From: Parapristionchus giblindavisi
Lineage: Eukaryota > Nematoda > Chromadorea > Rhabditida > Diplogasteridae
Assembly (NCBI GenBank): GCA_943737045.1
Contig: CALSFV010000061.1
Span: forward strand, 62,001 to 126,000
Length of the DNA stretch: 64,000 bases
Reading direction: 5' to 3'
The notes beneath the pieces were generated by a model that was not told the DNA's origin, did not search any database, and was given only the letters and a program-made list of their open reading frames with translations. The stretch's first letter is position 1. Each line of letters begins with the position of its first letter. Positions 38,318 to 48,000 of this stretch are shown one piece after another. The translations under genes were made by a program, and so were the position numbers.

Positions 38318-38440
38318 GAGCGTCATTAAAAGCGCACCCCAAGCTAATTTTAATCTACACTCTCTCGCAGACCAAGAAAGCGTGGCCAGAGCGGAGAGTT
38401 TCAAATTAGCTCTGGGTAACACTTTACGAGCGTCATTAAC
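38318..38440. mobile_element. Fold-back element (AGCTAATTT family), copy 1
   Basis: A short palindromic element: GCGCACCCCAAGCTAATTTT on the left, mirrored by CAAATTAGCTCTGGGT on the right, with GCTCTCTC/GAGAGAGC-like inner arms. The 12-bp direct repeat GAGCGTCATTAA lies on both sides (about 38318-38329 and 38428-38439) and looks like a target duplication. Related copies are at about 41195, 45110, 55250 and 60767. Confidence 0.65.
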
Positions 38441-38799
38441 AGCTAGTGATCATTCCTTCACGACACTAACCAGTCTTCACTTTTACAATTAGTAGTGAGG
38501 ATTGATTGGCTCTCAAATAGTTTAGTTTTTGTCATCCTCATCTCCAAGCCCATATCTCACCGATTCGCCTTGCCAACTGAAATCCTTCAAAAGACATATT
38601 TACCATATACATCTCATCCTCGATCTGTTTGATTGAAGGAATAAATTTTGTTATGATTACTAATATTATTCGCATAATTTATTTCCAATACCATTGCAAT
38701 CATCGTATATACAACCATTCATTACATAACAATTGAGAGATTGAGGAGGAACACTGACCTGTATGGATAATTACAATGGGAAGGGATAAATAAGACATT

Positions 38800-39083
38800 G
38801 GAAAAAGGGAGAGGGAGAGAGGGAGAGAGAGAGAGAGAGAGGGAGTGAGAGAGGGAGAGGGAGTGAGAGAGGGAGAGGGAGTGAGGGAGGGAGAGAGAGG
38901 GAGAGGGGGAGAGAGAGAGAGGGAGAGGGAGAGGGAGAGGGAGAGGGAGAGGGAGAGGGAGAGGGAGAGGGAGAGGGAGAGGGAGAGGGAGAGGGAGAGG
39001 GAGAGGGAGATGGAGAGGGAGAGGGAGAGGGAGAGGGAGAGGGAGAGGGAGAGGGAGAGGGAGAGGGAGAGGGAGAGGGAGAA
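38800..39083. repeat. (GGGAGA)n microsatellite
   Basis: About 280 bp of nearly pure purine on the + strand. The centre and right are regular GGGAGA and the left is variant (GAGGGAGTGAGA). It gives long low-complexity open frames in several phases that are not genes. The flanking 38441-38799 is AT-rich with no feature seen. Confidence 0.95.
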
Positions 39084-39659
39084 AGAAGAACTGCAATTAT
39101 CGCTGGTTGTTTCTTCGCTATGTGGATAACAGATGGTTCTTCATCCATTCATTTCTATCTTAGATACTATGATCAATTCATCTTACGTTCGAAAGTCATG
39201 AAAAGAAAGGAAAATTATAGAATACTCTCCTAGTTTTGCACACTCTCTCGCCCATTTTCTTTTGTTTTCGCGACCTTTGAAGAGCATCTCACCACTTTTA
39301 TTTTACTAAACATCCCCAGCATTTTTCTATCATAGTAACTTTCTAAGAGAATCTCAATAGTTAAGAAAGAGACAAAGGGAAGACTAAAAATGGGTTGTGT
39401 TAGAGTTTCCAAGAAAAAAAACTATAAAGAATCAAAAAGGATTCAATGTTTCTCCCTTGTGACATGTACACGTGTAAAGCTATCCATCAAATTCCTATTA
39501 CGATGAGATAAGAAATTTAGTAGACACACTTGATATATTTATTCCTCAACCAACTAATATCGGTCCATTCCATTCATGCTATACTCCCTTCCCTTACCAT
39601 TTACTTTATCTACTCTTTACTGTACTTGTACATTTCCTCTACTGCATCCACTTCTCAAT

Positions 39660-39895
39660 TACCACAGTATTCTGGTTCAAGCCATTTTGTTTCCATAGCG
39701 AGACAAGCGAAAGACGATTGCATTTGAGAGAGTTTCTATGTTGAGCGGTCGTTTTTGCTTTCACAGCCTATAGAACATTGTGTTACAGGATTCTGGCTAT
39801 AGCCATTAATCTTTGAAAGTCAGACAAGCAAGAGTGCATTAGTTTTGAGAGTTGCTATGGTGAGCTGCCGTCATGGCTTGCAAACTGAAGTGGAC
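39660..39895. repeat. Dispersed repeat, tandem diverged pair
   Basis: A ~125-bp segment with GAGACAAGCGAAAGACGATT and GAGAGAGTTTCTATGTTGAG is followed by a diverged copy (ATTCTGGCTATAGCC onward). A clean copy in inverted orientation lies at about 63295-63410. No coding capacity is seen. The stretch 39896-41046 holds CT-rich low-complexity DNA, including (CCCTCT)n near 40560-40600, and no gene that I can support. Confidence 0.75.
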
Positions 39896-41046
39896 CTCCT
39901 CCTCACCCCCATGCCAAAACTAGATCGCCTTATGCGAAGGTTATCCATCTATTCCTTTTCTGCCCTGTGATATCTAAGTCCTGCTCATTATATTTAATGA
40001 AAATATAAATTTTTAAAATACAAATAAATGGCCCTCCCCCTTTCCTTCTAATCCCTGCCAGCCTCCACCTCTCACCTCCCACCAGACCTCTCCTACACTT
40101 CGTCATAATCCAAACATCTCTCTCTCTCTCTCTCGTTTCCTTGTCTGGCCTAAAAGAATGTCATAGATAGATTGAATCTCTGAGAATTCTTCATCGGGAA
40201 GAACAAAGCCCAGCGAACATTCATTCATCACTGCACTCGTGTAGTAAAGGATATCTTTCCGCTACCTCTCTCCCTCTACCTCTCCATATACCTCTTCATC
40301 TACATCTCCCTCTGCCTCTGTCTCTCCCTCTCCATCTCTCCACCTCTGTTCTTCTCTCTCTTTATCCCTTTCTCTCCTTCTCAATTCCCAATCGCTCCCT
40401 TCTTACACTGAAACTAACGATGCAATTATACTTTTTACAAGTTCAAAATGTTATTTTTTTAAATTTCTTTTTTTATTCGCAACAATCATCGAATTCGTAC
40501 TAATCTTTTTACCAATTAATTTACCCCTTCATTCTCTTTCCCTGTCTCCATCTCATTTCTCCCTCTCCCTCTCCCTCTCCTTCTCCCTCTCCCTCTCCCT
40601 ATCCATTCACTCCGATTCCATTATACTCCATCATCCTCCTCTCATCTATGGCCCATAATATATGATGGGATAGGCTCTCAATATTGAGGCACTCCATCTT
40701 TTTCTCTTTCTCTCATAGCTACTACTATGTGGTAGATCAAAACAAAAGTGTACCAGAATTAAGTAAATAATTAAAAATGTAGAAATATACGTTATGCATG
40801 CACTTTACTATTAAGACTAGATAATGATAATAAGTTTAATAAGATTTGTTTGCATGCAGCTGACCTGTTCGACTTTTCAAAAAAAAACGTTAAATTGTGA
40901 AATTATTTTGCATTTGTAAAAAAATTTCCCGCTATGTAACATAGCCTATGTTTTACTTACGATCCATAACTTGCGATTACTACCGTACCAGAAATGAAAC
41001 ACTGAGACACTCCCTATTCTTTATTATCTCTTTACGATTCTTATAG

Positions 41047-41211
41047 GAAATGGAATCGATAGGTGGGTCACATATGACTATAAATTCTGTTCGTACAAAG
41101 AGGAATAAAAATATTTACGATCCTTCCACGGTCGTGTGGAGACAAAGAATGCGTGCTCGGATGAATAACTTTTATCAACCATATTTTCCTTTTATTTTTG
41201 TGTATGCTCTG
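41047..41211 (+). CDS. Weak candidate exon
   Basis: After ATAG/G, an open frame of 55 codons starts EMESIGGSHMTINSVRTKRN and ends FPFIFVYAL at a possible donor CTG/GTAAAG, phase 0 at both ends. The donor lies inside a fold-back element copy, so the frame may have been created by chance. No domain is recognised. It could be an exon of an unseen gene or noise. Confidence 0.2.
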
Positions 41212-41290
41212 GTAAAGCTCTCTCGCATGCAAAGAAAGCGAGATAGCATTGTCAGAGCGGAGAGTTTCATATTTGCGTGTGGTCTACCTT
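41195..41290. mobile_element. Fold-back element (AGCTAATTT family), copy 2
   Basis: Shares the inner arms GCTCTGGTAAAGCTCTCTCG and GTCAGAGCGGAGAGTTTCAT with the copies at 38318 and 55250. The outer arms have decayed. Confidence 0.55.
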
Positions 41291-41531
41291 GCTTATTCTC
41301 AAATTAATTAAGCCAATTTAACTTTAAAAATTTAGATATTCGTAAATAAATCGATAAATAAGTTTTGTTGCAAATGTCATTGATCAATTCAGTGGAGGGT
41401 GTCATGTCATTCTTCCGTTGAAACCTAAAGAAACATGAAGAATAGAAAAGACCACAGGGGGTATTCATCCCTCCTTTCATCTTCTTCTCCTTTTCTTTCA
41501 TCAATTCACGCCTGATGGCCCCCACCTAACA

Positions 41532-41667
41532 TCCCTCTTCTTCTTCTTCTTCTTCTTCTTCTTCGTCTTCATCCATATGGCCGTCCACTCACACCTCTCT
41601 TCTATTACTAATCGTATGCCCTCCTGGGAGAATACCCCCCCCCCCTTATGCCATTCTCCTCCCTCTT

Positions 41668-41715
<48 letters not shown>

Positions 41716-41750
41716 TCACTCCCTCCCTCCCTCCCTCCCTCCCTCCCCTC
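41532..41750. repeat. (TTC)n, (CT)n and (CCCT)n microsatellites
   Basis: TTC repeats at about 41537-41566, CT repeats at about 41670-41709, and CCCT/CCTC repeats to about 41750. These generate serine- and leucine-rich spurious frames. Confidence 0.95.
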
Positions 41751-42294
41751 TCATCTATCTTCTCCCCTTCTTCTTAATCCATTCTGTCACACCATCCCTT
41801 ATCTTTCGATACCATCAATCTATCGCCTAATCCCATCTGCTCTTGCTCATTTCCTCCCCTTTACACCCGTCGTCTATCGATATCACTTCTTTTTTATTCT
41901 AGAAATTAATAAAATAATTAAAGAATAATTAAAATTCGAGTTTATAAAGATAAATATTTCAAAAAGCAAAATGTAAGCGATGAAAAAAATCAACTTGCGA
42001 TTGCGTTTATATGTGCGCTCTTGTTGAACTACCGTAATTTAGATTCCTCTTTTTCTCTGCGCGTCTCTTGCCGTAATACTCTCTCGTCGCGCACAACGTA
42101 ATTTCACTTCTTTCCTCACTTTCAGCCCTATTTCCCATTGCTTTTCTTCGTTTCTTCTTTGGTTTTGTTCAATACGATCGCGGAAATCAATCTCCCTCTT
42201 TCGCTTTGCCTTTAATGCGATTATGAATGTAAATTTGATGGAATAAATAAAAATAAATAAGTAAATGATCACTCTCATTGACACCATTACAGGA

Positions 42295-42346
42295 TGCTAC
42301 CACGAAGGCTGATGAATCAACCGTACAATGCTTAAGTCCACCAGGT
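42295..42346 (+). CDS. Weak candidate small exon
   Basis: Bounded by good splice consensus (ATTACAG/GATG and CCACCAG/GTATTA). It is open in one frame only, giving DATTKADESTVQCLSPP, phase 0 in and phase 1 out. It joins in frame to 41047-41211 but to nothing convincing downstream, so it may be a non-coding or spurious exon. Confidence 0.2.
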
Positions 42347-42454
42347 ATTATTATCTCTATCTTTATCTTTTCCATCTTCGTTTCCTGTTGTTTCCCGTGA
42401 CAAATCGGTCAAGACCCCATTAATTATGACCACATGGCACGCATGCCCTGTGAT

Positions 42455-42512
42455 CCGTATAGGACGGACGTCCAGAAATGCCGCGGCATTTCTGGACGTC
42501 CGTCCTATACGG
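42455..42512. repeat. Perfect 58-bp palindrome
   Basis: Two 29-bp arms meet at CCGCGG with no spacer. Each arm starts CCGTATAGGACGGACGTCC and ends at GAAATGCCG. A third half-copy follows at about 42521-42548. The core GGACGGACGTCCGTCC is itself self-complementary. Confidence 0.95.
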
Positions 42513-42654
42513 AGCACCCGTAAAGGACGGACGTCCAGAAATGCCGCCGCGTAGAATGAAATGATGACACGATCGGGATGAAAAATTGTGTTGTATTATG
42601 AAATTTTCTCATTATGTTTAATATGGACTGACTATGTTTATTATTGTGTTGTTA

Positions 42655-42960
42655 GGCTTAGAGTCCGCACTACTCTATTGATCCATTTAAATATTCTATC
42701 GATTCAGTTACTGTTCACAATTAGCAGAGTTCCTTAGTTAAGGAAAGCTTAGGCGTAGTATCCGCACCACTGTATTGATCCATTTAAATATTCTATCGAT
42801 TCAGTTACTATTCACACTCAGCAGAGTTCCTTAGTTAAGGAAAGCTTAGGCTTAGTATCCGAACTACTCTATTGATCCATTTAAATATTCTATCGATTCA
42901 GTTACTATTCACACTCAGCAGAGTTCCTTAGTTAAGGTATGCTTAGGCTTAGAGTGCGCA
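42655..42960. repeat. 97-bp tandem repeat, ~3.2 copies
   Basis: Units start at 42655, 42752, 42849 and 42946 (an exact 97-bp period) and contain CTATTGATCCATTTAAATAT and GCAGAGTTCCTTAGTTAAGG. They are non-coding. Confidence 0.95.
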
Positions 42961-42974
42961 CTATATGGTTTGGG

Positions 42975-43910
42975 GACCGCAATTTGGCCGTCCGCCGGAT
43001 ACGGATACGTATAAAAAAACCTGCCCGACAACGAGATAGTTCTGCATACATAAAAATATCAATTGTTTAGACAAGATAACTTTCGCTAATGCATCGTTAC
43101 ATTTGTCTTAGAACCGGAGACACGGCGGAGGGGGCTTACGGCGTACACAGAGATTAAATTTACCCGAATGCCGTTAGTTGGCGAACGATTTGCCCGTATT
43201 CAGACAAATGCTAGCCTGTATATGGGCAAATCGGTGGTTTTTGGGCTACCATTTGCCCGAATGTGGGCAAATCGTGTACACAAGTATCGTAAGTTGGCAA
43301 ATCTATTACCCATATTTGGGTAAGTTTGCTCTCAGTGTAGGCACGTAAGGCAAATGTAACGATGTATAAGAAAATCAAGAGGTCATTCAATTGACCTTAG
43401 CAGTTTCACACATACAGAGACATCGATAAACAGTCTATATACGCGAAAAAATGTTGTATGTAACTTATATGCTTGTTTAAAAAAAAACAAAGCAAGAAAT
43501 AGGACCTATTCCACAAAATGGCTGTCATTCGGTTATGGACACGATTCAATCTATCGAGTTTCTTTGGTTAAGGCTTTTTTAGTTTTTAAATGATCCGCAC
43601 TGCTCCACTCTATCACTTTAAAAATAATTGCTGAGTTATTCCAAATCGCGGGTTATATCATATTTTCGTGGCGTTCTGCCAAATTCTCAATGTCCGCTCT
43701 CCATGCTATAGAAACGAAACTACTACCATCAATCAATCGAGTTCATTTGGTTATGGCTTTCACCATTAGCAGTATATTATAAACACCGTGAGCAGCGGGC
43801 AGCCGCAGCCGTCTAAACAATTAATATTTTTGTGTATGCAGTACTCTCTCGTTGTCAGGCAGGTTTTTTTTCATACGTATCCGTATCCGGCGGACGGTCA
43901 AATTGCGGTC
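42975..43910. mobile_element. 0.94-kb nested fold-back element
   Basis: Outer inverted repeats of about 100 bp at 42975-43072 and 43811-43910 (GACCGCAATTTG ... CAAATTGCGGTC, enclosing GGATACGGATACGTAT). A second inverted pair is nested inside at about 43089-43110 and 43346-43367 (GCATCGTTACATTTG / CAAATGTAACGATG). The centre is packed with short inverted words such as ATTTGCCCGAATGTGGGCAAAT-like motifs at 43188-43320. No transposase frame is present. Confidence 0.75.
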
Positions 43911-43965
43911 GCTAAAGGCAGAATGATTAATGGTGGTATATATCGATCAAATATATTGCTTATAA

Positions 43966-44135
43966 GCCGCGGTCTTTTTGGACGTCCGTCCTATACTGGT
44001 GATCCGTATAGGACGGACGTCCAGAAAAGCCGCGGCATTTTCGGACGTCCGTCCTATACGGTACGGGTCACATAGAACCGTATAGGACGGACGTCCAAAA
44101 ATGCCGCGGCTTTTCTGGACGTCCGTCCTATACGG
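43966..44135. repeat. Cluster of 58-bp palindromes
   Basis: Half palindrome 43966-43996, then near-perfect 58-bp palindromes at 44004-44061 and 44078-44135, all built from the same CCGTATAGGACGGACGTCC arm as 42455-42512. The clusters at 42.5 kb and 44.0 kb flank the tandem repeat and the nested fold-back element. Confidence 0.9.
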
Positions 44136-44425
44136 TTAAGTCGCATGCCCCTTGGGATTGTATCAATCTTTCCCAACAATGACCCGATGGGAAGGAAATG
44201 AGATTAGCTTCGGCCTCTTCATTGTCGCTCTCTAATCTGGGAAGGAAGTAGTCAAGGAAGTAGGACTCTTAGAAAGAGATTATTGGGTCAATGCAATAGT
44301 CTACTGATTTACCTTCCCTAATCGTTTGGAGCGATCCATTCTCAACTGATTCAATCCTCCCTGATTGTTCTGCATTTATTTGAATAATTATGTAAACTCA
44401 GGTGTTTGAATCAATGCATGATCAC

Positions 44426-44594
44426 CATACGTGGGCGGGCATTGCCGCTGGAAATGAAAATCGGGGGGTCGAACGCAAAAATGGAGCATTTATACGTCAT
44501 TTTGAGTGATTTTTTAGGAAAATCGGGGGGGGGGGGGGTCGGGTGCCAAAAATCGGGGGTGCATTGCCGCTAGCGGCAGGGAAGCCCACGTGTG
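44426..44594. mobile_element. hAT-type MITE family A, copy 1
   Basis: 169-bp element with ends CATACGTGGGC / GCCCACGTGTG and the perfect 8-bp duplication ATGATCAC at 44418-44425 and 44595-44602. It carries GATTTTCC and CCCCCGA blocks in inverted arrangement; one end contains the self-complementary GCCGCTAGCGGC. Eight-bp duplications are typical of hAT elements. It is inverted relative to the copies at 52928 and 53561. Confidence 0.9.
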
Positions 44595-44871
44595 ATGATC
44601 ACAGATAGTTTGTGAAATCAATGGTATGATCCTGCATGAAATATACTCGAATCATGTTCGGATTATCCGTGATCATGTATGGATTGCGTGGTTAAATACA
44701 AAATCACGGAAAGTCGTGCATGATCACGAAAGATCCAAGTTTGATCATGCATGATTATTTATTGTTTTACTTACATCGATCATACATGGAATCAAACACC
44801 TGAGAAGCTATGTTCAACTTTCTTCCAAAACGATTGATTATCACAGCTTGTAATTAACTTCATCTTCCAGA

Positions 44872-45075
44872 ATGCGTGTGCCATATTCCCGTCTGTCTCC
44901 TCCTCGATTGAATAGCAATCAATCGATTCGTGGAGATGGATCAATAATGTCCATTCGACGGCTATTGTGCACCTCACGACGATTCTTCCTCACGTGTTCT
45001 ATTTTATTGATAGGTTCGTTACTTTGCTTAAATAAGATTAACAATGATAGTTTTATTTATTCACATCAGCGATAG
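44872..45075 (+). CDS. Alternative N-terminal exon of hst-6
   Basis: An ATG one base after a TTCCAG acceptor opens a 67-codon frame: MRVPYSRLSPP, a basic stretch (SIRRLLCTSRR), then a hydrophobic anchor FFLTCSILLIGSLLCL. That is the organisation of a type II Golgi enzyme, and the acceptor just before ATG would suit a trans-splice site. However, this frame stops (TAG 45073-45075) exactly at the AG/GTGGGT donor and is out of phase with exon 45791. The frame that is in phase begins at ATG 45044. Either a one-base sequence error or frameshift hides the true junction, or the start is 45044. Confidence 0.45.
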   Translation: MRVPYSRLSPPRLNSNQSIRGDGSIMSIRRLLCTSRRFFLTCSILLIGSLLCLNKINNDSFIYSHQR

Positions 45076-48000
45076 GTGGGTATACCCGATTAGTGTGTTT
45101 TATTGGCAGGTCCCGAGCTAATTTGAAACTCCTCTCTATTAATGCTCTCTCGATTTCTGTCTACGAGAGAGCGCTGCTAGAGTGGAGAGTGATATTAACT
45201 CGGGTGTATTTTGTTACGAAAAAACATCCTTTTCATGACATTTCTTGAAATTTGTACTTTCCGATCTCATTTCTCCTGTTAATAACGGGTGATTCAATAT
45301 TGGCTCCTTTAAGGTTCCTTCTTCTTCTTTATTTGGAGTGAGACGTCGCGAGATAATGGAATAGTAGATACATCAGTGAATACCAGGTACGTGGCCACTT
45401 TATTTATTTATTTTATCAAAGATAAGAATATTACCATCAAAACGAAAGAGGACAGAAACCTTGCCGATTTTTGTTTCGTTTGAAACACATTTATCAATGG
45501 TTGGCGCTTGTGTATATGGTTGGTCACTCGCTAGTGGGTATTGCCATTGGCATGCTGGTAAATTGACATAAATAGGCACTGGCTTAGTTCCCCTATGAGC
45601 CATTGTTAAATTTAGAGCTGTAGTAGATGTTGGGACAAGCTTTTTGCACCTGTCGCTGGAAAAAGGTTGCTTATATCAGTGACTGGTAAACTAAATTTGC
45701 AAAACTTCTACCGATTATAAAATAACGATGTTATTCCTAATATAATGCAATAATGATGGAATAAGAATATTAATATTATCTTCATTTCAGATCTCGATTT
45801 TCTCTGGATGAAATGCGTAGTTTTGCACTGCGTAAAAGCCTCTCGACCGACTACAAACCCAACTATTACAGTAGAACGGCGACATCGTTCGATCGAATGC
45901 TGATTGAGAATGAGAGCAGGTATGGAATCTTAGTTTTCAATTATAGTTTTAAATTAGCTCGGGGAGTGACTCTAAACAACATACTTGGCCAGCTGTTTTC
46001 TCTTCGATGAGGGCATAGGTCGAAAAATATGTTACAAAGTACCAAGCCTGACCGGATTTTGATCCAAAATTTCACAAAAATCAAAAAACCTGACCGGATT
46101 TTGATCCATCATTTCACAAAAATCGAAAAACCTGACCGGATTTTGAGCCAAATTTGCCAACAATCGAAAAACCTGACCGGATTTTGAAAAACGATAACCT
46201 AGCTATTCGACCTATGGATGAGGGGTCCATCCACATAGCGTAAATGAGCTGTTTTGACTTTTTTATTGCTGTTTTCTCCTTTGAAATGCACTAAAATTGA
46301 CTACTTTTGAACCACTATACGGTTTACGACTTGTCTATGATCCATATATTTTGCATGACGTCCGTATATATCATAGATGGGCACGCTGGGAGAAAGGCTG
46401 TGCGCAAAACGGGAGAAGGGGAGGCAAGGCTGTGCGCACGGCTATTTTTTTGGCAAATTTGACTGGAAATTTTCCAATTTTTGCGATGCAGGGCTATGCG
46501 CAAGGCCCCGATGGGAAGGCAAGGCTGTGCGCAAAAAATATTCGTTTTCGCGCGCCCACTTATGGTATATCACGGATCTCCTGTAAAAATGTAGGAAAAT
46601 GAGACCCCTTTTGCGACCGTTTTAAAAATTTTTTCTCCGATTTGGCTGATACTTGGTTAGTTAATCATAATGAGGGAAAAGAGAAGGCATAACCACTTGT
46701 TTTCGCCAAATTTGCATTTTTATCGATTTTTTGATCTACAACTTTGTGGAGTCATATCTCACTCAAATTTTGACCTACAGCGTGAAATTTTTTTTTCAAT
46801 CGACTCGAAATGAACTAATCTAGAAGTTACTCTACACAATGTACGCGCGAAAACGTCATCTTCTACCTGTTTTCTTCGAAAAACTGATTTTTTGGGTACA
46901 AAATGCAAATTTCCTCAAAATTTTTCAACAAAGGGTACGATTTTTATTCGCAATTCTGTTTCCTCATCCTCGAATTGAGGTACTCACATATTTCTTAAGC
47001 CATAAGTCGTGGCACCCGATATCGATCCTCAGAGGGAACCCGGACTTTGCGTTATTTTCATTCAAAAATACATTTCGTATCTCCTCTCTCTCCATTTTCG
47101 TGCAAATTCGCACTCAAGGTATACCAATCGAAAGCTCTCGACGAGCTCTACAAAAATGACCGAATAGCACAAGTCATGAAATTTGATCGTTTTCAAGATA
47201 TGCCAGAAAAACCTTTTATTCTCCACTTTTTATTCTCGCATACTACCACTCTGCACCCGTCATGGCAACGATCCCTTCCATCTCTGCTCAGTTCAAAATC
47301 AACATCGCAAGCTGGAGCTTCAGCGAGGCGCAGAGTGGCAAGTCGTCAGCGGATCGGTATTGCTCGTACTGCAAGACGAAGATGAGGATATTCATGGGGA
47401 AGGAGAAGAATATCGACACTCACGAGCAGATGTTCGTCGCCCTCACCACTGGGAAACTGCTTCGAGGAGTATTGGTACATCTGGGAACTGTGAAGCACGA
47501 GGAACTACCAAAGTCGACGATCAAGGGCATCTCGAAGCTCGGCCATTTCGAATTCAAGGACGACAACATCTTCGCGTGGAGATTCAGAGGCATCGGAGAA
47601 GGAACGAGAGTGACGGGACAGATAGGAATCACTAGTTCGATCACTTTCCACAGTCATGGAGGCAAGATGTCGAGTGATGGACTGAAGGATGAGGACATGC
47701 AGAAGATCGCCAACGGAGAGGAGCCCCATTTCTGGTTCTTCCCTACCAAGCAGTCGACTGTTGAGCCCGACAATGTGGACGATGAATCGGTGACTGGACA
47801 TGTCCCTGTCGTGAGACTGACACCCTCTTCCCCTCTCTTCGCATGCAGTCAGTGCTCTTCCAGCTTCATTCGACATTCGAATCTCCTCCAGCACATCGAC
47901 AAGGGACAGCACACTATCAGACCAGAAAAGGTGTCTCAGTACGATTTCGCCCTCGGTCTCTACAAGCGAATGCTCGAGGAAGTGCAGCAAGGAGTGGGAA

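Noticed and set aside
38722..39148. Long leucine/proline- and arginine/glutamate-rich frames
   Set aside because: Translation of the GGGAGA microsatellite in three phases.
43788..44075. 95-codon frame across the fold-back element
   Set aside because: Composed of the terminal repeat plus palindrome arms; the peptide repeats with the palindromes.
46839..47159. 106-codon frame in the long terminal repeat, with a mirror copy at 48359-48679
   Set aside because: Lies wholly in the terminal inverted repeat, with no start context or domain. Both copies reflect the repeat, not a gene, though a short terminal peptide cannot be fully excluded.
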